Shown piece after piece: positions 14,075-20,109 of a stretch of DNA of 20,109 nucleotides (position 1 is its first letter; each line of letters begins with the position of its first letter). Position numbers and translations under genes: made by a program. Below the pieces are notes generated by a model. It searched no databases. It was not told where the DNA came from and saw only the letters and a list, made by a program, of their open reading frames with translations. The stretch spans positions 1 to 20,109 of the forward strand of contig JBBDQV010000168.1 of the NCBI GenBank assembly GCA_040905845.1. Reading direction: 5' to 3'. The stretch is from VGDP01 sp040905845 (GTDB lineage Bacteria; Pseudomonadota; Alphaproteobacteria; SP197).

Positions 14075-15232
14075 GTGACCATACCTTCCTTTTCCGAGCT
14101 CGGCCTGGCCGAGCCCTTGCTGCGCGCGCTCAGCGCCGGTGACTATGTTCGCCCGACGCCGATCCAGGCGCGGGCGATCCCGCACGTCCTCGCGGGCAAG
14201 GATCTCCTGGGTGTCGCCCAAACCGGCACCGGCAAGACCGCGGCGTTCGCGCTGCCGATGCTTCAGCTCCTGGCGGAGGCGCCGGATCGCCCCGGTCCGC
14301 GCCGCGTCCGCGCCCTGATCCTGGCGCCGACGCGCGAACTCGCGATCCAGATCGACACCAGCCTCGGGACCTACGGGCGTCACCTCAGGCTGCGCCACGG
14401 CGTCGTCTTCGGCGGCGTCGGCCAGCGGCCCCAAGTCGACGCGCTCGCCCGCGGGCTCGACGTCCTGGTCGCGACGCCGGGTCGTCTGCTCGACTTGCTC
14501 GGCCAGGGCCATGTCCGGCTCGACATGGCGAACTTCCTGGTGCTGGACGAAGCCGACCGCATGCTCGACATGGGCTTCATCCGCGACGTGCGAAAGATCG
14601 TCCAGGAACTGCCCAGGCGGCGCCAGACGCTGCTCTTCTCGGCGACGATGCCGGCCGAGATCGGGCGCCTGGCGAGCGAAGTCCTGCGCGATCCGGTCCG
14701 GGTCGCGGTGACGTCCGCCACGGTGACCGTCGATCAGGTCGAACAGCACGTCTTCTTCGTCGAGACCGCGAACAAGCGCGCGCTGCTCGTCAAGCTGCTG
14801 GGCGATCCGGACCTGGCGCGCGTGCTGATCTTCACCCGGACCAAGCACGGCGCCGATCGCGTCGTCAAGCAACTGGGCGCCGCGGGGATCCCCGCCGACG
14901 CGCTCCACGGCAACAAGTCGCAGGGCGCCCGTCAGCAGGCCTTGCAGCGGTTTCGCGACGGCCACGCCCGGGTTCTCGTCGCGACCGACATCGCCGCGCG
15001 CGGCATCCACGTGGACGAGGTGACGCACGTCATCAACTACGAGTTGCCCAACGTGCCGGAGAGCTACGTTCACCGCATCGGCCGTACCGCGCGCGCGAGC
15101 GCCGAGGGCATCGCGTTGTCGTTCTGCGATGCGACCGAGCGCGTCTACCTGCGCGACATCGAGAAGCTGACGCGGCGCCCCCTGACGGTGGCCGGCGCCC
15201 GTCCGAGCCACGAAGCGCGCAGTCATCGATGA
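14075..15232 (+). CDS. rhlE: DEAD-box ATP-dependent RNA helicase, RhlE-like
   Basis: A 385-residue RNA helicase that unwinds short RNA duplexes using ATP, typically in ribosome assembly and RNA decay. The order of motifs is complete: Q motif with FSELGLAEPLLRAL and PTPIQ (about 5-31), motif I AQTGTGKT (48-55), Ia APTRELA, Ib TPGRL, motif II DEAD (158-161), III SAT (189-191), V ATDIAARG and VI HRIGRTAR (333-340). It stops soon after the core, without the long basic tail many RhlE proteins have. I chose GTG 14075 (VTIPSFSELGL) because it gives the usual N-terminus; the upstream ribosome site is only AAAGAAA. The desaturase ATG overlaps its stop codon (ATGA at 15229-15232), indicating coupling. 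Confidence 0.93.
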   Translation: MTIPSFSELGLAEPLLRALSAGDYVRPTPIQARAIPHVLAGKDLLGVAQTGTGKTAAFALPMLQLLAEAPDRPGPRRVRALILAPTRELAIQIDTSLGTYGRHLRLRHGVVFGGVGQRPQVDALARGLDVLVATPGRLLDLLGQGHVRLDMANFLVLDEADRMLDMGFIRDVRKIVQELPRRRQTLLFSATMPAEIGRLASEVLRDPVRVAVTSATVTVDQVEQHVFFVETANKRALLVKLLGDPDLARVLIFTRTKHGADRVVKQLGAAGIPADALHGNKSQGARQQALQRFRDGHARVLVATDIAARGIHVDEVTHVINYELPNVPESYVHRIGRTARASAEGIALSFCDATERVYLRDIEKLTRRPLTVAGARPSHEARSHR

Positions 15233-16305
15233 GCGCCGGAGCCTTGCCGGCCTGGGGCGCCGGCCCGCGCGATCTCAGGGCCGCGGTGGCCCGGTTCCAG
15301 GCGCCGATCCTGGCCAAGAGCATCGGACAGGTGGCGACGTCGCTCGGCTGCTTCGCCGCCGTTTGCGCCGGGATGTACCTGGCGATCGACGTCTCGGTCT
15401 GGATCGCGCTGGCGCTGACGCCCCTGGCGGCGGCGTTCCTGGTGCGCATCTTCATCATCCAGCACGACTGCGGCCACGGGGCCTTCTTCCGCTCGCGCGC
15501 CGCGAACAGCGTGCTCGGGGCGCTCTGCAGCGTGCTCACCCTGACGCCCTACCTCAACTGGCGCCGCCAGCACGCCGGGCATCACGGCGTCTGGAACAAC
15601 CTGGACCGACGCCAGACCGGCGCGGACATCTACTCGACCTGCCTCACCGTGTCCGAATACCGGGCGCTGTCGCCATGGCGCAGGCGTTGGCACCGGATGA
15701 CCCGCCATCCCGTGGTCTCGAACCTGCTGCTGCCGCCGCTCGTCTTCTTCGTGCTCTATCGCTGGCCGTTCGACGCGCCGAAGTCGTGGCGTCGCGAACG
15801 CTGGGGCGTGCACCTGACCAACGTCGCGATCGCCGGCGTGGTCGTCGGGCTGGGTCTGCTGATCGGCTTCGGCCGGATCGCGGTCGTGCAGCTCCCCGTC
15901 ATGATGACCGCGTCGATCATCGGGGTCTGGCTGTTCTCCGTGCAGCATCGCTTCGAGCACACGCTTTGGCTGCGCCAGGGCCGCTGGGACGCCTCGGCGG
16001 CGGCGTTGCGCGGGTCGTCCTACCTCCGCCTGCCGGCGCTCCTGCGGTGGTTCACCGGCAACATCGGGCTCCACCACATCCATCATCTGAACCCGCGGGT
16101 GCCCAACTACCGGCTTCAGGAGTGCCAGGACGCGATCCCCGCGCTGGCCGAGGTGCCCAGTTTGTCGCTCGGGGCGGGCTTGCGCGCCCCGAGATTCACG
16201 CTGTGGGACGAGGACCGCGCCCGCATGGTGACGTTCCGCGAGGTGGCGGCCCGACGCGACCCGAACGCAGGGTCGGTTGTTGCGCGGTCGGCCGCGGCAC
16301 GGTGA
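15229..16305 (+). CDS. Membrane fatty acid desaturase
   Basis: A 358-residue integral membrane di-iron desaturase that inserts double bonds into acyl chains of membrane lipids. The three histidine boxes are intact: HDCGH (79-83), HAGHH (115-119) and HHIHH (282-286), in the order and spacing of the acyl-lipid (DesA/omega-type) group. Hydrophobic segments lie near 36-74, 95-108, 165-178 and 197-237. The C-terminal 35 residues are charged and lack features. The ATG overlaps the helicase stop by four bases, so synthesis of the two proteins is probably coupled. Unsaturation keeps membranes fluid at low temperature, which suits the cold shock gene upstream. Position and stereochemistry of the double bond cannot be read from sequence; electron donors are not encoded nearby. 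Confidence 0.93.
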   Translation: MSAGALPAWGAGPRDLRAAVARFQAPILAKSIGQVATSLGCFAAVCAGMYLAIDVSVWIALALTPLAAAFLVRIFIIQHDCGHGAFFRSRAANSVLGALCSVLTLTPYLNWRRQHAGHHGVWNNLDRRQTGADIYSTCLTVSEYRALSPWRRRWHRMTRHPVVSNLLLPPLVFFVLYRWPFDAPKSWRRERWGVHLTNVAIAGVVVGLGLLIGFGRIAVVQLPVMMTASIIGVWLFSVQHRFEHTLWLRQGRWDASAAALRGSSYLRLPALLRWFTGNIGLHHIHHLNPRVPNYRLQECQDAIPALAEVPSLSLGAGLRAPRFTLWDEDRARMVTFREVAARRDPNAGSVVARSAAAR

Positions 16306-16404
16306 CGTCGCGGTTCGCCCGACGTCCGATCCGCGACGGCGCCCCGGCGCATGCCAAAAACATTAGTATTCCGCATGGATGCGTGATAGGTTCGATCGTC
16401 GTCC

Positions 16405-16410
16405 AAGGAG
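16405..16410 (+). promoter_or_regulatory. Ribosome binding site fixing the recombinase start
   Basis: AAGGAG lies 7 bases before the ATG at 16418 and rules out the in-frame ATG at 16379, which has none. Confidence 0.7.
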
Positions 16411-16417
16411 CACCTTA

Positions 16418-17143
16418 ATGTCCCCGAGACTCGCCAAGCCCAAGCTCTCGAAGGCCGCCGATCCCGACCCGACGAGTACGCGCGGCGTCGGTGACAGGCA
16501 CGTCGCGTGCGCGCCGCTGCGTCTGGTTCGGGACACGGACCGACGGGTCGCGCTCTACGCGCGCATAGGCGCCGACGGCCCGACAGTCGCGAAGCAGGTG
16601 CGGGAACTCAAGACGATCGCCGGGCAACACGGGTGGCAGGTCGTCACGACGTTCAAGGACAAAGGCACGACCGGCACCGAGCACCGTGACGATCGCGCCA
16701 CGCTCGAGGCGCTGCTCGAGGGCGCCGGCCGCAACGAGTTCGACCTCGTCGCCGCGTGGTCCGTGAACCGGCTCGGGCGGAGCCTCCAGGACCTCTGCGG
16801 CACCTTGGGCGAATTGCACGCGAAGGGCGTCGACCTCTACCTGCACGAACAGGGCATCGACACGACCACGCCGGAGGGCAAGGTCCTGTTCCAGATGCTC
16901 GACGTGTTCACCAAGTTCGAACGATCGATCATTCAGGAGCGGGTGCGCGTCGGCCTGGCCAGGGCGCGGGCACAGGGCAAGCAGCTCGGGCGCCCCGCGG
17001 TGTCGAGCGCCGTCGAGAAGGCGATCCTGGCCAAGCGCGCGGAAGGCATGAGCATGCTCAAGATCGCGCGCGAGCTCGGCGTCGGATCGAGCACCGTGCA
17101 AAGGGTCGTCGGCACGGCCGAGGGCGCCTGGGTCAGCTCATGA
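16418..17143 (+). CDS. Serine recombinase (resolvase/invertase) homologue lacking the catalytic serine
   Basis: A 241-residue protein with the full layout of small serine recombinases: catalytic domain (about 43-180), a long helix with FERSIIQERVRVGLARARAQGKQLGRP (168-194), and a C-terminal helix-turn-helix (AILAKRAEGMSMLKIARELGVGSSTVQRVV, 202-231, of the Hin type). The arginines of the active site are present (Arg49 in LYARIGADG; Arg118 and Arg121 in NRLGRSLQDL). Where active members read YARVSTD, this one reads YARIGAD: the nucleophilic serine is Gly51. The first 40 residues are an extra, probably disordered extension. If the read is correct the protein cannot make the usual phosphoserine DNA link and may instead bind DNA as a regulator. 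No transposase, phage genes or tnp cargo lie beside it. The start is fixed by AAGGAG at 16405-16410. Confidence 0.88.
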   Translation: MSPRLAKPKLSKAADPDPTSTRGVGDRHVACAPLRLVRDTDRRVALYARIGADGPTVAKQVRELKTIAGQHGWQVVTTFKDKGTTGTEHRDDRATLEALLEGAGRNEFDLVAAWSVNRLGRSLQDLCGTLGELHAKGVDLYLHEQGIDTTTPEGKVLFQMLDVFTKFERSIIQERVRVGLARARAQGKQLGRPAVSSAVEKAILAKRAEGMSMLKIARELGVGSSTVQRVVGTAEGAWVSS

Positions 17144-17159
17144 TGCAAAGGGGCGCCCG

Positions 17160-17173
17160 TTCGGCATGCCGAA
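17160..17173. promoter_or_regulatory. Perfect 14-bp palindrome downstream of the recombinase homologue
   Basis: TTCGGCATGCCGAA is its own reverse complement and lies 16 bases after the recombinase stop, preceded by the 8-bp palindrome GGGCGCCC at 17151-17158. It also ends 22 bases before the ATG of the small membrane peptide. It could be an operator or recombinase binding half-site pair, or a weak terminator stem without a T-tract. Confidence 0.35.
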
Positions 17174-17195
17174 ACACCTCATCGCGGAGTCGATC

Positions 17196-17294
17196 ATGGC
17201 CATGCTGAACAAGCCGGTTCTCTCCTACTTGGCGCCGGCCCTGGCGTTCGTCGTGCTGGCGGCCGTCCTAGCGTTGGCCTACCTCGTGTCCTGA
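17196..17294 (+). CDS. Putative 32-residue single-helix membrane peptide
   Basis: A short open frame reading MAMLNKPVLSYLAPALAFVV and continuing LAAVLALAYLVS before TGA. Nearly all of it is one hydrophobic helix (about residues 8-31) with a short positive N-terminus, the form of small membrane regulators. GGAG at 17186-17189 is 6 bases before the ATG, an ideal ribosome site. It sits alone between the recombinase homologue and rpoZ. I do not recognise a family; the ribosome site and the coherent helix are the only support, so it could be chance. Confidence 0.45.
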   Translation: MAMLNKPVLSYLAPALAFVVLAAVLALAYLVS

Positions 17295-17450
17295 CGCCGC
17301 TGACCAGGGGCGGCGTGGCCCGGCCTGGGTCGGCTGCCGTCAGCATCCGATCGGCGCTCCCGATCGCCTCCAACCCTTGCGTCGAAGGCCTCTGGCGCGC
17401 TATTGAGTAGGGTTCGCGCGTCGGCAACCGAAGCCCTGGAGAAAGGCGTC

Positions 17451-17807
17451 ATGGCCCGTCTCACCGTCGAAGACTGCATCGTCCGGGTGCCCAACCGGTT
17501 CGAGCTGGTCATGCTCTCGTCCCAGCGCGCGCGCGACCTGTCGGCGGGCGCCACCGCGCTGCTCGAGCGCGAGAACGACAAGAACCCGGTGATCGCGCTG
17601 CGCGAGATCGCCGAGGGCGTGGTCGATCTCGCCAGCCTGAAGGCGGGTCTGATCCACGGCATGCAGCGCCATCTCGAGGTCGACGAGCCCGAGGAGGAGG
17701 AGGCCCTGACACTGCCCATGGCGGACGAGCCGGTCGAGGCCGCCGAGGCCGAGGCCGAGGGCGAGGAGACCGTCGTCGAAGGCACCGGGGAAACGCTTCA
17801 GGAATAG
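17451..17807 (+). CDS. rpoZ: DNA-directed RNA polymerase omega subunit
   Basis: A 118-residue omega subunit, which helps fold and hold the beta-prime subunit of RNA polymerase and forms part of a (p)ppGpp binding site. It opens MARLTVEDCIVRVPNRFELV, the form typical of alphaproteobacteria, and continues QRARDLSAGATALLERENDKN and ALREIAEGVVDL. The C-terminal third (about 80-118) is a long acidic tail rich in Glu, usual in this group. The ATG at 17451 follows GGAGAAAGG; the frame is open upstream to 17403 but would break the conserved N-terminus. It is followed 45 bases later by rsh, an arrangement that places the polymerase subunit that senses the alarmone beside the enzyme that makes it. Confidence 0.96.
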   Translation: MARLTVEDCIVRVPNRFELVMLSSQRARDLSAGATALLERENDKNPVIALREIAEGVVDLASLKAGLIHGMQRHLEVDEPEEEEALTLPMADEPVEAAEAEAEGEETVVEGTGETLQE

Positions 17808-17852
17808 GCGGGCAACCGGCGCGGCGCCGGTCGCCGAGACGGGTGGCCGGCC

Positions 17853-20000
17853 ATGATGCGCCAATACGAGCTCGTCGAGCTGGTCAAGTCCTACGATCCC
17901 GGCGCCGACGAGGACGCGCTGAACCGCGCCTACGTGTTCTCGATGAAGGCGCACGGCGCCCAGACGCGCGCCTCGGGCGATCCCTACTTCTCCCATCCGG
18001 TCGAGGTCGCCGGCATCCTGGCGGGCATGAAGCTCGACGGCGATTCGATCGTCACCGGGCTGCTGCACGACACGGTCGAGGACACGGTCGCGACCAACGA
18101 GGAGATCGAGCGGCTGTTCGGCACCGAGATCGCCAGGCTCGTCGACGGCGTGACCAAGCTGTCGCGCATCGAGCTGCAGTCCGACCACACGCGCCAGGCC
18201 GAGAACTTCCGCAAGCTCCTGCTCGCCATGAGCGAGGACATCCGGGTGCTCCTGGTCAAGCTGGCCGATCGGCTGCACAACATGCGCACGCTGGCCCACG
18301 TGCCGAGCCCCGAGAAGCGCCGCCGGATCGCGCGCGAGACCATGGAGATCTACGCGCCGCTCGCCGAGCGCATCGGCATGCAGCGCATGAAGGACGAGCT
18401 CGAGGACCTGGCCTTCGCCGAGCTCAACCCCGAGGCGCACTCCTCGATCGTCGCCCGTCTGGAGTTCCTGCGCGCCGAAGGCGGCGATCTGGTCGAGCGC
18501 ATCGAGAACGAGGTGCGCAAGACGCTCGCCCAGGCCGGCATCGAGGGCGAGGTCACCGGCCGCGACAAGCGCCCCTATTCGATCTGGCGCAAGATGCAGC
18601 GCAAGAACGTTCCCTTCGAGCAGCTGGGCGACGTGGTCGCGTTCCGCATCGTGGTCGATTCGCTCGGGCGCTGCTACGAGACGCTCGGCGTCGTGCACGG
18701 CGCCTACCCCATGGTGCCGGGCTGCTTCAAGGACTACATCTCGACGCCCAAGCCGAACGGCTACCAGTCGCTCCACACGGTGGTCTACGGCCCGCACAAG
18801 CAGCGCACCGAGATCCAGATCCGCACCAGGGAGATGCAAGAGTCCGCTGAGCTCGGCGTTGCCGCGCACTGGGTCTACAAGAGCGGCGAGGCGCGCGCGG
18901 AGCCGCGCGAGGGCCGGCAGTACCGCTGGATCCGGGAGCTGCTCGACATCCTCGACCAGGCGGCCGGGCCCGAGGAGTTCCTCGAGCACACCAAGCTCGA
19001 GATGTTCCAGGACCAGGTGTTCTGCTTCACCCCGCGTGGCGATCTGATTGCCCTGCCCAACGGGGCGACGCCGGTCGACTTCGCCTACGCCGTCCATTCC
19101 GAGGTCGGCGACAGCTGCGTCGGGGCCAAGATCAACGGGCGGCTCAAGCCGCTCAGGACCCAGCTCGCCAACGGCGACCAGGTCGAGATCGCCACCGCCA
19201 AGGGCCACACGCCGTCGCCGACCTGGGAGAGCTTCGTCGTCACCGGGCGCGCGCGCAGCCGCATCCGGCGCTTCGTCCGGTCCCGGCAGCGCGAGCAGTA
19301 CGCCGGCCTCGGCCGCTCGATCTTCGAGAAGACCTTCCAGCAGAACGGCTTCGAGCCGAGCGGCGCCGCGCTCGACAAGGCGCGCGAGGCCCTGCGCTTC
19401 AAGTCGGACGAGGATCTCTACGTCGCGCTCGGCGAGGGCAACCTGACGGGCCGCGCCGCGCTCGACGCGGTCCACCCCGAGGCGAAGCGGCGCTCGCTGT
19501 CGGCCAAGATCATCGCCCTGCCGCGCCGCAAGCCGAAGCCCGAGTCCCACCCGGTCCCGATCCGCGGGCTGATCCCCGGCATGGCGGTGCACTACGCGAG
19601 CTGCTGCCACCCCCTGCCGGGCGAGCGCATCGTCGGCATCGTCACCACCGGCAAGGGCATCACCATCCACACCATCGAGTGCGAGACCCTGCACACGTTC
19701 GAGGACACGCCCGAGCGCTGGATCGACGTGGCGTGGGACGCCGACTCGGGCGACCGCGAGGTCCACCTGGGACGCATGAGCGTGATCGTCGCCAACCGTC
19801 CGGGCGCGCTCGGCGCCATGACCACGGTCATCGCCAAGCACGACGGCAACATCAGCAACCTCAAGATCACCAACCGATCGGCCGACTTCTTCGAGTTCCT
19901 GGTCGACGTCGAGGTGCGCGACGTGCGCCACCTGACCGGCATCATCGCCGCGCTGCGCGCCGACCCGGCGGTCAGCGCGGTCGAGCGCGCGCGCGGCTGA
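17853..20000 (+). CDS. rsh: Bifunctional RelA/SpoT homologue, (p)ppGpp synthetase/hydrolase
   Basis: A 715-residue long RSH enzyme controlling (p)ppGpp. The hydrolase HD domain (about 20-170) keeps its metal and catalytic residues: KAHGAQTRASGDPYFSHP (32-49), LLHDTVEDT (70-78) and LVKLADRLHNMRTL (134-147), so hydrolysis should be active. The synthetase domain (about 230-345) has GRDKRPYSIWRKM, DVVAFRIVV, DYISTPKPNGYQSLHT (294-309) and EIQIRT (320-325). In the RXKD signature of bifunctional enzymes the arginine is replaced: CFKD, with Cys291. The TGS domain (about 386-447, with GDLIALPNGATPVDFAYAVH), a conserved-cysteine/helical region (HYASCCHPLPGERIVGI) and a C-terminal ACT domain (about 640-715) follow. 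Start choice between ATG 17853 and 17856 is open; the ribosome site is weak, suggesting coupling with rpoZ. Confidence 0.95.
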   Translation: MMRQYELVELVKSYDPGADEDALNRAYVFSMKAHGAQTRASGDPYFSHPVEVAGILAGMKLDGDSIVTGLLHDTVEDTVATNEEIERLFGTEIARLVDGVTKLSRIELQSDHTRQAENFRKLLLAMSEDIRVLLVKLADRLHNMRTLAHVPSPEKRRRIARETMEIYAPLAERIGMQRMKDELEDLAFAELNPEAHSSIVARLEFLRAEGGDLVERIENEVRKTLAQAGIEGEVTGRDKRPYSIWRKMQRKNVPFEQLGDVVAFRIVVDSLGRCYETLGVVHGAYPMVPGCFKDYISTPKPNGYQSLHTVVYGPHKQRTEIQIRTREMQESAELGVAAHWVYKSGEARAEPREGRQYRWIRELLDILDQAAGPEEFLEHTKLEMFQDQVFCFTPRGDLIALPNGATPVDFAYAVHSEVGDSCVGAKINGRLKPLRTQLANGDQVEIATAKGHTPSPTWESFVVTGRARSRIRRFVRSRQREQYAGLGRSIFEKTFQQNGFEPSGAALDKAREALRFKSDEDLYVALGEGNLTGRAALDAVHPEAKRRSLSAKIIALPRRKPKPESHPVPIRGLIPGMAVHYASCCHPLPGERIVGIVTTGKGITIHTIECETLHTFEDTPERWIDVAWDADSGDREVHLGRMSVIVANRPGALGAMTTVIAKHDGNISNLKITNRSADFFEFLVDVEVRDVRHLTGIIAALRADPAVSAVERARG

Positions 20001-20010
20001 CGGGCGTCCC

Positions 20011-20109
20011 TTGACTGCGCTCGAACTGGTCTCGCTCGATCATCGTCGCGGCCCCCCTCACCCCGTGGCGGCGGTTGCCGCCCGCCGCCACGCGGGTAGG
20101 CGCGCCCTT
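20011..20109 (+). other. Possible start of a further gene, cut by the window edge
   Basis: A frame beginning with TTG 20011 (LTALELVSLDHRRGPPHPVA...) stays open for 33 codons to the end of the window. There is no ribosome site and no recognisable motif; openness over 99 bases at this GC content means little. The rsh transcript may simply end here. Confidence 0.15.
20064..20092. repeat. GC-rich hairpin after rsh
   Basis: CGTGGCGGCGG pairs perfectly with CCGCCGCCACG (11 bp, 7-base loop), 64 bases past the rsh stop. There is no T-tract. It may be a terminator stem or part of a REP-like element continuing beyond the window. Confidence 0.4.

Noticed and set aside
16306..17195. Prophage or transposon around the recombinase homologue
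   Set aside because: No transposase, integrase, phage structural gene, cargo or target duplication is visible; only a one-mismatch 11-mer pair, which may be chance.
17400..19931. An 843-codon open frame antisense to rpoZ and rsh
   Set aside because: Its composition (Asp, Val, Leu, Arg, Ala repeats) is that of a high-GC shadow frame; the sense genes are unmistakable.
1..20109. tRNA, rRNA or CRISPR array
   Set aside because: No cloverleaf-like segment with a TTCGANNC-type arm in the right context, no rRNA-like sequence, and no regularly spaced direct repeats were seen by eye.

Overview
The window is very GC-rich, with dense G/C third positions, so almost every gene casts long false open frames on other strands. 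The rpoZ-rsh pair at the right end (omega subunit followed by a long RelA/SpoT homologue), the style of the proteins and the scattered hairpin repeats suggest an alphaproteobacterium, perhaps a Rhodospirillales-like lineage. I cannot assign genus or species. No tRNA, rRNA, CRISPR array or intact insertion sequence was recognised.

Layout. 1-4000 (+): a CocE/NonD-type serine hydrolase, a VOC/glyoxalase-fold protein and a Tat-exported PotD-like solute-binding protein, with no permease genes beside it. 4055-4162: a tandem-hairpin, REP-like repeat between convergent genes. 4179-6614 (-): a YcaD-type MFS transporter followed by a protein made of three RidA-like domains, probably one transcript. 6681-7786 (-): an OmpA-type barrel/peptidoglycan-binding protein with its own rho-independent terminator. 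7946-10195 (+): greA, then a gene fusing a DedA membrane domain to an ATP-grasp ligase domain. 10273-11675 (-): a family 5 uracil-DNA glycosylase, a palindromic repeat and a NYN/LabA-type nuclease. 11760-12284 (+): folK.

12462-16305 looks like a cold-response neighbourhood. It holds a CspA-type cold shock protein, two small unknown proteins whose genes overlap by one base (one helical, one zinc-ribbon), a divergent single-pass membrane protein, an RhlE-type DEAD-box RNA helicase with a long AT-rich leader, and a three-histidine-box fatty acid desaturase whose start overlaps the helicase stop (ATGA). RNA chaperone, RNA unwinding and membrane-lipid unsaturation are the three classic needs of a chilled cell.

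16418-17294 holds a serine-recombinase homologue in which the catalytic serine position reads glycine, a perfect 14-bp palindrome, and a 32-codon one-helix membrane peptide. The right end is rpoZ-rsh, the core of (p)ppGpp signalling.

The most unusual items are the DedA/ATP-grasp fusion, the triple-RidA chain, the serine-less recombinase and the cold cluster with its two small unknown genes. All assignments come from reading motifs by eye; no database search was possible.
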